Shown here piece by piece: positions 52,870 to 61,735 of a stretch of DNA of 64,000 nucleotides (positions are counted from its first letter, which is position 1; each line of letters starts with the position of its first letter). Under the pieces are notes generated by a model, which ran no database searches, had not been told where the DNA came from, and saw only the letters and a program-made list of their open reading frames with translations. Made by a program: the position numbers and the translations under genes. Origin of the DNA: Cellvibrio fontiphilus_A. GTDB taxonomy: Bacteria; Pseudomonadota; Gammaproteobacteria; Pseudomonadales; Cellvibrionaceae. The stretch covers positions 496,001 to 560,000 of the forward strand of contig NZ_JBHRTF010000002.1 in the NCBI RefSeq assembly GCF_042646205.1, written 5' to 3'.

Positions 52870-54045
52870 ATGGAAAGGATTATCGATCAGCAATTTACCA
52901 TCGCGCCCAAATACCATCAGGCGCTGTTGGATTGGCAAGCAAAACATTTTCCCGATATGGCGCTGCTGGATAAATATTGGGACAAACATTTCCCCGGCGA
53001 AAAACCCTTTGTGCTCTGCGCCAAAACCAATCCGGTAAAAAATGATTTGATCATGCAGGGCAAGTATCGCGGTCGCGCCAAATTCCAACAGGCGCGCGAT
53101 ATGCGCGGCAGTATGTTGTATCAGGCACTGCGCATTATTAAAGCGCAATGCAGCACCGAGCTGGGCTCCATCCAACAGCATGTGGATACCGTAGATGCCT
53201 CCCACTCGGATTATGCGCGCTTTAGTGTGTTGCGCATCATGGCGGAAGAACTGCGCCACGCTTACCAAATGTTTTGGGTGTTATCCCACGACAGCAGCTG
53301 GGCGTCCACTGGCGATAAACGCATCGCCGATAATTTAATGGATGAACTGCTGGCGATGGATACCGGCAGCCATGTATTGGATGCCTTCAATATTAATTTT
53401 ACCGACGCGCTGGATAACATTGCTTTTGCCTGTTTTATCGACCGCGTAGGTAAATTCCAGTTGAGCATGCAAGAAGAATTTGCCTACGCGCCTATGTCTG
53501 CCAGCATGCGCCCCATGTTGAAGGAAGAAGCCTTTCATTTAAAAACCGGCTGGGAAGTGCTGCGCGAAATTGCGGTGAATGCCAGCCTTGGCATAGGCCA
53601 ATGGCAACTGGCCGATGTGCAGAAAAAAATAAACCTCTGGTATCCGCGCGCGCTGGAAATGTTTGGCAATTCCGAGGGCGGCGAATCCAATTTGCAATTC
53701 AGTTTTAAAACCATCTCCAACGCCGAAGCGATTCAGGGTTACATCAAAGAAGTGGAATCGCTGATGCAATCGCTCAACGCCAGCATTATTGCTGCGCAAC
53801 ACCCGGACTTATCGCGCAGCGCCATTAAAGAGCGCTTGTTAATTGATTCACCGCTGTATTTGCCCTCCACCCGTTTTTTGCGCATTCGCGCCGCGAGCGA
53901 CACCACCAGTGCACAGCGAGTGTTTGATGTGAGAGGCAAAGAATTGGCACTGGTTGATTACAGCCGCTATTTGCAACAGGTGTTGCCAGAAAAATTCTTG
54001 CGCACTGATTTTGGCCGCCAGTACTTGGCGCAATTCGCCAGTTGA
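52870..54045 (+). CDS. BoxB/PaaA-like di-iron aryl-CoA oxygenase
   Basis: A 391-aa ferritin-like oxygenase; ATG 52870 gives a normal start, though the frame is open to the preceding stop. Di-iron ligands: Glu in 'CSTELGSIQQH' (about 97), EELRH (Glu127, His130), Asp/Glu in 'FTDALDNIAF', and EEAFH (Glu220, His223). 'DRVGKFQLSMQEEFAYAPM' followed by 'MLKEEAFHLKTGWE' is close to BoxB (benzoyl-CoA epoxidase), sharing some traits with PaaA. It would epoxidise an aromatic CoA thioester with O2. It needs an external reductase; no BoxA or PaaE gene is in the locus, but a ferredoxin is. BoxB versus PaaA class is uncertain. Confidence 0.78.
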   Translation: MERIIDQQFTIAPKYHQALLDWQAKHFPDMALLDKYWDKHFPGEKPFVLCAKTNPVKNDLIMQGKYRGRAKFQQARDMRGSMLYQALRIIKAQCSTELGSIQQHVDTVDASHSDYARFSVLRIMAEELRHAYQMFWVLSHDSSWASTGDKRIADNLMDELLAMDTGSHVLDAFNINFTDALDNIAFACFIDRVGKFQLSMQEEFAYAPMSASMRPMLKEEAFHLKTGWEVLREIAVNASLGIGQWQLADVQKKINLWYPRALEMFGNSEGGESNLQFSFKTISNAEAIQGYIKEVESLMQSLNASIIAAQHPDLSRSAIKERLLIDSPLYLPSTRFLRIRAASDTTSAQRVFDVRGKELALVDYSRYLQQVLPEKFLRTDFGRQYLAQFAS

Positions 54046-54114
54046 TGACCCAGCGCGCCCAACCAGGCGGTATTTACTTTTTTATTTTTGCAATGAATGA
54101 CAAGGAGACTAATG

Positions 54115-55698
54115 ATGTTTGATGTAGCAATTATCGGCTCAGGTATGGGCGGCAGTGCCAGCGCTATTATGTTGGCAAAACTCGGTTATAAAGTGGTGCT
54201 GTTGGAAAAAGGCAAGTTGCCACGTTTTGTGATTGGCGAATCCACAACGCCACTGCTCAGCAAAAAAATTCGCTATTTGGGCAAAACCTACCAGATCCCC
54301 GAATTTGAACACATGGCCACCTACGACAGTATTGTCGCCAACAAACTGCCCTTCACCTGCGGCCCCAAGGAATTATTCCATTATTTCTGGCAAGAACCGG
54401 GACAAACCCACGCCGAGGTAAATGGTGTCGCGCGCGAAATTATTGTGCAAACCCCGGAAGTGGATACCCAATTACTGCGCGGTGAAAGCGATAAATATTT
54501 GGTTGATGTAGCGGTTAATTACGGTGTGGATTACCGCGATATGACCGATGTCACCGACATTGAATTTTTGCCGGAGCAGGTATTAATCAGCTGCGTTTCG
54601 CCCGCAGGTGAAGCCTATCAGCTGAGCGCAAAATTTATGATTGACTCCTCGGGTTTCAAATCGCTGATTTCACAAAAATTACAGCTGGCGCTACCGGAAG
54701 CAGAGCTGGATATTCCCCTGCGCAGCCGCTCCATTTTTACCCACTTTGAAAACATCAACGAGTTTGAAACTGTGGCCCACGCGAGCGAGGATTTTATCAA
54801 CCGCAGCCCCGCCGGCCGCGAGCGCGCCACCCAACACCACTGTTTTGATGGCGGCTGGGTATGGATTATTCCGTTTGATAATGGTGTCACCAGCGTAGGT
54901 TTGAATTTGGATATGGATGTATTTGGCAATAACGATTTGCCGGCCGAGCAGGAGTTTTGGCAAATCATTGAGCGCTTTCCGATTATTCACCAAATGCTCG
55001 CCGGTAAAACCACCAAGTTTCCGTTTATTAAAACCGGGCGCATCCAACACCGCGTGCGCAACGCCGTGGGCGACCGCTGGGCAATGCTGCCCGGTGCTGC
55101 GGTGGGTGGCGATGCCTGGTTCAGCACCGGCCTCGCTTTCACCCTGATGTGCGCACACCGCATTGTGGATTTGCTGCACACCAAAATGCTGCCCAATAAT
55201 CACTTTTGTAAAAACATTCTCGCTAACTACGAAACCGCGCTGTTTAAAGAGTGGAAAACCACCTGCACTATGGTGAATGGCATTTATAAAAGCCTGAAAC
55301 ATTTTGAAGTATTTAAACACTACTGCTTCTTCTGTTTTATGGGAGCAGAGTCATTTATTTATCGCCGTGGCATAGGCGCGCCCCACGATATGAATTTGCT
55401 GTTGCTCAATGCCGGCGATGAAGAATTTATGCAGAAGTTTGCGCATTTTTATGCGCTGGTATTGGAGCTGAATCAGGCCGATACCATCACCGCTGAACAA
55501 ATTCAGTACATGCGCCACTTTGTGCAAACGGAAATGAAAACCTACAACTTCCGCGATTACGGCAACCCGATTTTTGACGGTGTGCATAAACGTATGCCTA
55601 TGCCGGTGTGGGACGGTGTATCCAAACCGGATATGAGCCGCGCGCGCACCGACAGCCAAACGGCAAATGAAAAACCAAGCGCAATGGCACTTGCCTGA
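54115..55698 (+). CDS. Flavin-dependent halogenase-like enzyme
   Basis: A 527-aa FAD enzyme; ATG 54115 follows AAGGAG by 7 nt (ATG 54112 also possible). GxGxxG 'IIGSGMGGSAS' (about 6-16), 'GESTTPLL' (41-48), a Lys in 'VANKLPF' (Lys77) at the position of the catalytic halogenase Lys, and the signature WxWxIP (Trp248-Pro253 in GGWVWIIPFDNG) all fit FAD-dependent halogenases. 'LPGAAVGGDAWFSTGLAFTL' lies near the Fx.Px.Sx.G motif. Reduced FAD must come from a partner reductase. The substrate may be free or CoA-bound aromatic acid. Some family members are oxidoreductases, so halogenation is predicted, not certain. Confidence 0.7.
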   Translation: MFDVAIIGSGMGGSASAIMLAKLGYKVVLLEKGKLPRFVIGESTTPLLSKKIRYLGKTYQIPEFEHMATYDSIVANKLPFTCGPKELFHYFWQEPGQTHAEVNGVAREIIVQTPEVDTQLLRGESDKYLVDVAVNYGVDYRDMTDVTDIEFLPEQVLISCVSPAGEAYQLSAKFMIDSSGFKSLISQKLQLALPEAELDIPLRSRSIFTHFENINEFETVAHASEDFINRSPAGRERATQHHCFDGGWVWIIPFDNGVTSVGLNLDMDVFGNNDLPAEQEFWQIIERFPIIHQMLAGKTTKFPFIKTGRIQHRVRNAVGDRWAMLPGAAVGGDAWFSTGLAFTLMCAHRIVDLLHTKMLPNNHFCKNILANYETALFKEWKTTCTMVNGIYKSLKHFEVFKHYCFFCFMGAESFIYRRGIGAPHDMNLLLLNAGDEEFMQKFAHFYALVLELNQADTITAEQIQYMRHFVQTEMKTYNFRDYGNPIFDGVHKRMPMPVWDGVSKPDMSRARTDSQTANEKPSAMALA

Positions 55699-55721
55699 TA
55701 AGGACATCACCGGGGTTAGTC

Positions 55722-58700
55722 ATGAATACTATGGCGCTGCTCGCACCTGTTGCGTGCGAAACATTGGTCGTTGGTGCAGGTATAGCAGGTTGCTGGACTG
55801 CACTGAATTTGGTTGAGCGCGGCATTAATACCGCGCTGATTTATTACGATGATGCTGATCGCGGCGGGCGTATTGGTTCTACCGCTATTTCGGTGGGCGC
55901 CATTAATACCGCGCCGCTGGAGCGCGCGGATTATATTCCCTGGCTGGAGGAAATGGGGCGCGGGCAAATGCACACTTCGGTTGCGCCAGTCACCGTGAAT
56001 AATTTGGCGACGCAATTGGAAAAATTGCGCGCATTCGATGCGCTAAAACCCATCGAACTGGGCCTTGCGCTGGCGTCAGGTTCTGGCAAAAAACTCATCG
56101 ACCAATTGTTGGCCGTGCTCGCTGAAAAAGGAGTGACGCTAATAAAAAATGGTTGGGTGCAGCGTATTGATGCAAGCGAAACCGAATGTCGCGGGGTGCA
56201 ATACCAACAGGGTGAACACTGCGGTTACATTGCCGCAGCGGCCTTGGTATTGGCACCGGGCGGCTACTCGGGTTTATTTCAGGGCGCGGTAAAAACCGGC
56301 ACCTATGGCGCCGTTCACGGCCGCTTTTTATTGGCGGGCGGAAAACTCAGCAACCTGGAATTTGTATTCAAACACGGTTACGGCCAACCGGATTTGGGCA
56401 AACTCACACCCACCGAAGAATTGCCCGGTGTAGAAATTTACGATGCCAAAGGCCAGCATGTGAGCTGGTTGGAAGAAGAATTATTTTATGGGCGCGGCAC
56501 CCATAATCATTTCCAGGCATTTATGACCTGGCGCAAAGATGAAGACACTCACTACTACGTGGATTTCCGCTTCCGCGATTTTCATCGCACCCTCAGCAGC
56601 TGGTTAAAACGCCCACAGGCTGAACGCAGTGAAAGTGAATTAATCCAGCAGCTCAGTGCATTTATTGATAGCACAGCGCAGCAGGCTTTTAACCAGTGGT
56701 TAATGCCCCTGTGTCGCGCTGAACGCGAATACAGCTTTAGCGAATTTTGCGCAGTAAAACCACTGCTGGCCGCCGCCTGCCCGGTGGATAAACACCGCAT
56801 CCGTCAAATCGCCTATTTCTCCATGGGCGGCATTTTGCACCACAGTTTTCTCACCAATTTGCATCAGGTATTTGTCAATGGCGAAGCCATGCACGACTAT
56901 GGCGCGCATCGTGTAGGCGGTTTGCCATGGGCGTTGTATTTATCCGCCGCACAAAAAATCGCGGAGGATATATCCCAATTAAAACAGCGCGGTCAACTTA
57001 ACACAGCGCAACATGACGCGAATAACCAGCTGCCAGTAATCGCCAAAAGATCGCACTTTGATGGCAGTTTACTCGCGCAAATCCAGCAGCAATTATTTGA
57101 ATTTCAAGAGCGCGGCCAACACGAAGCGGCACTCAGCCAATTAATTGACTGGCTGCGCGCGCAGCGCCAACAACTGACCTGCGCCGGACGCGAATTGGAT
57201 GACGCCTTTGCTTACCTCGCGCTCGCCGAAGCGATTGTGGTTTCATCGGTGGTGCGGCGCGAAAGCCGTGGCTGTTTTTTCCGCAGCGATTACCACGACG
57301 AAAACTTTAACCTGCGCGCTATGCGCAGTGTGGCCTCCTTTGATCCTGACAGCGCAGAAGTCTGCGCCGCACTGGTGAATAAAACCCGCATTCTGGATTT
57401 GGTGGCCAATCGCGGTGCTGGCAAACTAAAAATGGAATTAGGCAGCGAAGCGCAGAATGCCGCCTATTTTTTGGTGAAAAAACACCTTGCTACCCAGCTC
57501 GCTAATCACACCGCGCTCCAGTTTGAAGGCCAATCCATTAGCTATGCCGAATTAAACCAGCGCATTGAACAATACGCGCATTTTTTATTTAGTCAGGAAT
57601 TAACTCGCGGCGACAGAGTGGCACTGTTGCTGCGCGACAGCCCCGAGTGGATTGCGCTGTTTATCGCCTGTTTGCAATTGGGTTTAATTGCGGTGCCCTT
57701 GAATACCTTTGCCAAAGAAACGGATTTAATTTTTTATTTGCAAGATTCGCAAGCGCGCCTGTTAATCACTGAACAACCACTGCTCAGCAAATTGGATGTC
57801 AGCGCGATTTTTGCGCAGGTGCCCAGCCGCATTCTTACGCTGGAGGATTTATTGCCGCTGCCCGCAGCACAAATTCACCACTGTGTGGCGGTGGATGAAC
57901 AGACACCCGGTTTTATTTTGTATACCTCCGGCAGTACCGGCAAACCCAAGGGCGCACTACACAAACACAGCAACCTCGCCGCCACCGCCAAACAATTTGC
58001 CGCACAGGTCTTGGCACCACAAAGCGGTGAGCGCTTTTACTCCAGCTCGCGCTTATTTTTTGCCTATGGCCTGGGCAATAGCCTGACCTTTCCGCTGTAT
58101 TTTGGTTGCACCAGTGTATTGAGCGCCGAGCGTTTATCCGCCGCCGATACCCTGGCGCTGCTTGCACAACAGGAGATCACCCATTTCTTTTCGGTGCCGG
58201 CGATTTACACCGCGCTGACCCCGCTGCTAAAGCAACAGCCACTCGCTGCCAGTGTGCGCATTTGTGTCAGCGCCGGTGAACCCTTGTCGCCACTCTTAGC
58301 GCAGAGCTGGGTGCAGGAAACGGGTCGCACTATGGTGGATGGTTTGGGCAGCACAGAAGCCCTGCATATTTTCTGCTGCAGTTATTACTACCCCAGTGGC
58401 GAATTTACCCAAGGGCAAGCAGTGGCGGGTTATCAACTGCAACTCTTGGATGACAATAATTTTGTGATTCACAAAACCGGTGTCACCGGCAATTTGGCGC
58501 TGCGCGGTAATTCCATCGCCAGTGGTTATTGGCAGCAGCCGGAGGCCAGCAGTAAAACCTTTGTGCAGGATTTACTGCTCACCGGCGATCAATACCAATT
58601 AACTGCCGCGCAGGAATTTAGTTACATAGGCCGCAAGGGCGATATGTTTAAAGCCTCAGGTTTGTGGGTATCGGCCTATGAAATTGAATTGGCCATGCGC

Positions 58701-59078
58701 AGCCTGGATTATGTTGCCGATGCCGCGCTGGTTGTCTATCGCAATACCGCGGGCGAACAGACAACCGCCGCTTTTATTTGCCCGGCTACCAAGGCCGTAA
58801 GCCCTGCCGATTTGCACCAGTTTGAACGTTTTAGCCAGCAATTGAGCGAGCGTTTGTATGCCGATTTAACCGCGCGTTTGTCGCGCCATAAATTGCCGGG
58901 AGCGATTTATTTGCTCAGCGAAATGCCGCGCACGGCGACTGGAAAATTATCCAAACCGGCACTCAAGGAATTGGCACTGGCTAAAAATGAAGCAGCAGCA
59001 CAATCGGCCTACAACATCAATAAAATTAACAACAAGAACAATGACAACAGAACAGAATCAACAACGGAGGTTGTATGA
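55722..59078 (+). CDS. Fusion of NadB/FrdA-type flavoprotein and benzoate-CoA-ligase-type enzyme
   Basis: An 1118-aa two-enzyme protein. Residues about 15-540 are an L-aspartate-oxidase/fumarate-reductase-type flavoprotein: FAD loop GAGIAG (18-23), 'FSMGGIL' (about 366-372), 'GEAMHDYGAHRVGG' (about 386-400) with the substrate-binding Arg, and 'RRESRGCFFRSDY' (about 512-524). Residues about 580-1085 are an adenylate-forming ligase of the benzoate-CoA group: 'YTSGSTGKPKGALHK' (about 733), 'FFAYGLGN', 'GSTEALHIF' (about 876), 'LTGDQYQ', 'GRKGDMFKASGLWVS' and the Lys-motif 'TATGKLSKPALKE' (about 1070). One uninterrupted frame, so not a frameshift artefact. Ends in an Asn-rich tail. Confidence 0.85.
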   Translation: MNTMALLAPVACETLVVGAGIAGCWTALNLVERGINTALIYYDDADRGGRIGSTAISVGAINTAPLERADYIPWLEEMGRGQMHTSVAPVTVNNLATQLEKLRAFDALKPIELGLALASGSGKKLIDQLLAVLAEKGVTLIKNGWVQRIDASETECRGVQYQQGEHCGYIAAAALVLAPGGYSGLFQGAVKTGTYGAVHGRFLLAGGKLSNLEFVFKHGYGQPDLGKLTPTEELPGVEIYDAKGQHVSWLEEELFYGRGTHNHFQAFMTWRKDEDTHYYVDFRFRDFHRTLSSWLKRPQAERSESELIQQLSAFIDSTAQQAFNQWLMPLCRAEREYSFSEFCAVKPLLAAACPVDKHRIRQIAYFSMGGILHHSFLTNLHQVFVNGEAMHDYGAHRVGGLPWALYLSAAQKIAEDISQLKQRGQLNTAQHDANNQLPVIAKRSHFDGSLLAQIQQQLFEFQERGQHEAALSQLIDWLRAQRQQLTCAGRELDDAFAYLALAEAIVVSSVVRRESRGCFFRSDYHDENFNLRAMRSVASFDPDSAEVCAALVNKTRILDLVANRGAGKLKMELGSEAQNAAYFLVKKHLATQLANHTALQFEGQSISYAELNQRIEQYAHFLFSQELTRGDRVALLLRDSPEWIALFIACLQLGLIAVPLNTFAKETDLIFYLQDSQARLLITEQPLLSKLDVSAIFAQVPSRILTLEDLLPLPAAQIHHCVAVDEQTPGFILYTSGSTGKPKGALHKHSNLAATAKQFAAQVLAPQSGERFYSSSRLFFAYGLGNSLTFPLYFGCTSVLSAERLSAADTLALLAQQEITHFFSVPAIYTALTPLLKQQPLAASVRICVSAGEPLSPLLAQSWVQETGRTMVDGLGSTEALHIFCCSYYYPSGEFTQGQAVAGYQLQLLDDNNFVIHKTGVTGNLALRGNSIASGYWQQPEASSKTFVQDLLLTGDQYQLTAAQEFSYIGRKGDMFKASGLWVSAYEIELAMRSLDYVADAALVVYRNTAGEQTTAAFICPATKAVSPADLHQFERFSQQLSERLYADLTARLSRHKLPGAIYLLSEMPRTATGKLSKPALKELALAKNEAAAQSAYNINKINNKNNDNRTESTTEVV

Positions 59079-60124
59079 CTAATAACGCGATTAGCGTAAG
59101 TGAAATTTTTACCGGCATTTACCAATTAAAAATGCCGCTGCCGTTTCGCTTGAACCACATTAATTTATATTTGCTGGAGGATGTGAATGGCTGGTATTTA
59201 ATTGATACCGGTTTAAACACCCAGCTGTCGCAAGAGTTGTGGGCGGCATTTTTACAGTCCGGTTTTTTTACCAAGCCAATTAAAAAAATTATTCTGACTC
59301 ATTTGCACCCGGATCATATTGGCATGTCTGCCTGGTTGAGTGAGCAGCTCGCAGTGCCGGTTGCTATTTCCGCATGCGACTGGGCCATGGCGACTTTTTT
59401 ATGGAATAACGGCGATGCAGCGGGGGAAAAAATTTACCAACAGCATTGGACACATTTTGGTTTGCGCGGCAGCCAATTGAGTGAAATGGTGGAACTGCGT
59501 GGGCAGTATAAAAAGTTGGTTAAACAATTGCCCGCCGAGGTGGAAATTATCCACCCGCACGACCGTTTATTTAGCAGCTCCGGCACCTGGGAATTTTTGC
59601 CCGGTGCCGGTCACTCACCCGAGCATATGGCGCTGTGGAATAGCGAACAAAAACTGTTAATCAGTGGCGATCACCTGCTTCCCAGCATCACACCCAATAT
59701 CAGTTTGCACCCTGTAGGGCTGCGCAACCCCTTGGAGTCTTATTTACAATCGCTGGAGGAATTTAGCCTGTTGGACTGCAAACATTATCTGCCAGCGCAC
59801 GGTGCTATCTCCAGCGATTTTCGCGAGCGCATCAACCAAATTACCCTGCATCACCAACAAAAATTTGCCGACTTGATGAACCAATTGCCGACGCGTTTTA
59901 CCGTGGTAGAAGCGCTGCCCTGTATTTTTAGCGCGGATTTGCCCGCGCACCAATTGTTGTTTGCCTACGGCGAAACGGCGGCGCATCTCATTTATTTGGC
60001 GGAGCGCGGTTTGCTGCAGCGCGATGACGACGACCCTTGGTTATTCATCAACCCCTTCCAAGTCAACAGCGCGAAATACACAGTGGATAGGCCGGCAACG
60101 CGCCTGCACACCTCGCCCTGTTAA
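59075..60124 (+). CDS. Metallo-beta-lactamase-fold hydrolase
   Basis: A 349-aa protein; its ATG overlaps the ligase-fusion stop by 4 nt (ATGA) after GGAGG, so translation is coupled. THLHPDHIG (about 74-82) is the HxHxDH zinc motif; 'GAGHSPEHM' (about 186) and 'ISGDHLL' (about 200) are the next ligands; 'PAHGAISSDF' supplies the last His. A C-terminal helical part (about 255-330) resembles the winged-helix tail of LACTB2-like enzymes. It could hydrolyse the pathway thioester or open a lactone/epoxide. Confidence 0.82.
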   Translation: MTNNAISVSEIFTGIYQLKMPLPFRLNHINLYLLEDVNGWYLIDTGLNTQLSQELWAAFLQSGFFTKPIKKIILTHLHPDHIGMSAWLSEQLAVPVAISACDWAMATFLWNNGDAAGEKIYQQHWTHFGLRGSQLSEMVELRGQYKKLVKQLPAEVEIIHPHDRLFSSSGTWEFLPGAGHSPEHMALWNSEQKLLISGDHLLPSITPNISLHPVGLRNPLESYLQSLEEFSLLDCKHYLPAHGAISSDFRERINQITLHHQQKFADLMNQLPTRFTVVEALPCIFSADLPAHQLLFAYGETAAHLIYLAERGLLQRDDDDPWLFINPFQVNSAKYTVDRPATRLHTSPC

Positions 60125-60164
60125 TCACTATTAAACATCCCTGTTCATAAAGGACTAGCAGACT

Positions 60165-61373
60165 ATGCACGCCATCACCCAGACCGAAATATTTTTAATC
60201 GCCATGTTAATTATTTTTACGGTGCCGTTTTTATTCTGGCGCTATTTGCGCACGGATTTTTATGCACCGCTGGTGGTGGTGCAAATTATTATGGGCATAG
60301 TGTTGGGGCCGGGTGTATTGGGTGCGCATTTTCCTGAGTATTACGATTTTGTGTTTACCCCAACCACCATTCAAAATTTAAATGGCATCGCCTGGTGGGC
60401 GGTCATGCTGTTTGTTTTTATCGCCGGTATTGAATTGGATTTATCCAAAGCCTGGCAATACCGCCGTGAAAGCGGCATCACCGCCGGCCTCGCCTTGGGT
60501 ACACCCTTGTTGTTTGGCTCACTCGCGGGTTTATTGCTACTCACCCAAACCGGCTGGATGGGCAGCGAAGCCAAAAGCTGGCAATTTGTGTTGGGCATTG
60601 GCATGTCCTGCGCGGTGACAGCACTACCGATTTTAATTTTGTTAATGGAAAAAATGGATCTGCTGCGCCAACCCATTGGCCAGCGCATTTTGCGTTACGC
60701 CAGCCTGGATGACATTGCTATTTGGGCAGTACTGGCATTGATTTTATTGGATTGGGAGCGCGTAGGGCGGCAGCTGATTTTTTTAGTGGGCTTTGGCTTG
60801 CTCGCCTTTTATTTTCGCAAAATCATGCAGCGCATGGCCGAAACCGATCGCTGGTATTGGTCGCTGATTTGGCTCGCTGCGATTGGTTTGGCGGCGGATT
60901 GGGCGGGTTTGCATTTTATGGTGGGCGCATTTTTAGCCGGCGCGATTATGGACAGCCATTGGTTTAATCAGGAAAAAATGGATTTGCTGCGCCATCACGT
61001 ACTGCTGGTGATGATGCCGGTATTTTTTCTCAGCACCGGCCTGCGCACCGATTGGGCGCTGGGCGGCCAAATGGTATTTGTCGCCGCTGCTATTTTATTG
61101 GTTGCATCAATCGGCGGGAAATTAATCGGCGTACAAATCGCAGGGCGCATTTTGAATTGGGAAAAAGGCGAGGCCTCTATTATCGGCTGGTTCCTGCAAA
61201 CCAAAGCGCTGATTATGATTATTTTTGCCAACGTACTGCTGGATAAAAAAATCATCACCGCCGACAGTTTTACCGCGCTGTTAATTATGGCCGTGGTCAG
61301 CACCATGCTCACCATCCCCATGGTCACACCGCGCTTATCGCGTTTGGCCGCGGTGATTTTTCGCACTAATTAA
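60165..61373 (+). CDS. CPA2-type cation/proton antiporter
   Basis: A 402-aa, about 12-TM antiporter with AAGGA before ATG 60165. 'VVVQIIMGIVLGPGVLG', 'AGIELDLSKAW' and the conserved 'YASLDDIAIWAVLALILLDWE' (double Asp ion site) fit the CPA2 (KefB/NhaA-like Na+/H+ exchanger) family; there is no C-terminal TrkA domain. Last gene of the long operon; perhaps balances pH or ions, or exports product, but this is inference. Confidence 0.85.
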   Translation: MHAITQTEIFLIAMLIIFTVPFLFWRYLRTDFYAPLVVVQIIMGIVLGPGVLGAHFPEYYDFVFTPTTIQNLNGIAWWAVMLFVFIAGIELDLSKAWQYRRESGITAGLALGTPLLFGSLAGLLLLTQTGWMGSEAKSWQFVLGIGMSCAVTALPILILLMEKMDLLRQPIGQRILRYASLDDIAIWAVLALILLDWERVGRQLIFLVGFGLLAFYFRKIMQRMAETDRWYWSLIWLAAIGLAADWAGLHFMVGAFLAGAIMDSHWFNQEKMDLLRHHVLLVMMPVFFLSTGLRTDWALGGQMVFVAAAILLVASIGGKLIGVQIAGRILNWEKGEASIIGWFLQTKALIMIIFANVLLDKKIITADSFTALLIMAVVSTMLTIPMVTPRLSRLAAVIFRTN

Positions 61374-61402
61374 AAATGATCTTCTAGAACATTGTCTTGA
61401 AC

Positions 61403-61440
61403 AAAAATTTCCCCGCGGCGTTTAGCCTCAGGGGAATTTT
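61403..61440. terminator. Bidirectional terminator at the end of the aryl-CoA operon
   Basis: AAAATTTCCCC/GGGGAATTTT arms (one bulged T) with inner GGC/GCC pairing, T-rich on both sides, between the convergent antiporter and ParE-like genes; it overlaps the toxin stop codon. Confidence 0.75.
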
Positions 61441-61735
61441 ATAACCGCCGCTCATGCCTGCTGTGACGAATATGCAGCACCTCAACCTCAGCACCATTGA
61501 TCCGATAAAGCACACGATAATGACCAGTCACCAAATGGCGAATGCCCAGTTGTAAGTCTGCATCTTCGGGAGCAACTGGGCAGCGCTCAGCCATCACACT
61601 CAAATTTTCGATAGCGGCAATTAATGTGAAATACCAGTGACTGGCATTTTGGGGGGAGTCCTCGGCGATTTGTTGGTAGCGCTCCACCAGATCCCTCTCC
61701 GCCGTTGGTTTGATAATTACCCGATATTCCTTCAA
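61439..61735 (-). CDS. RelE/ParE-family toxin
   Basis: A 98-aa toxin of normal size. 'EYRVIIKPTAERDLVERYQQIAEDSPQNASHWYFTLIAAIENLSVMAERCPVAPE' and 'GIRHLVTGHYRVLYRINGAEVEVLHIRHSRHERRL' are typical of the ParE/RelE fold; the C-terminal IRHSRH matches ParE-type gyrase poisons or RelE-like nucleases. Overlaps the antitoxin by 4 nt. Confidence 0.88.
   Translation of the reverse strand: MKEYRVIIKPTAERDLVERYQQIAEDSPQNASHWYFTLIAAIENLSVMAERCPVAPEDADLQLGIRHLVTGHYRVLYRINGAEVEVLHIRHSRHERRL

Noticed and set aside
55722..59078. Fusion considered as a sequencing frameshift joining two genes
   Set aside because: The frame is continuous, with a plausible linker and no internal stop or ribosome site with a start at the domain border.
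48894..61373. Cluster considered as a standard benzoate box pathway or phenylacetate paa operon
   Set aside because: No BoxA, BoxC of full length, aldehyde dehydrogenase, PaaB-E, PaaZ or thiolase; halogenase-like and flavoprotein-ligase genes are foreign to both.
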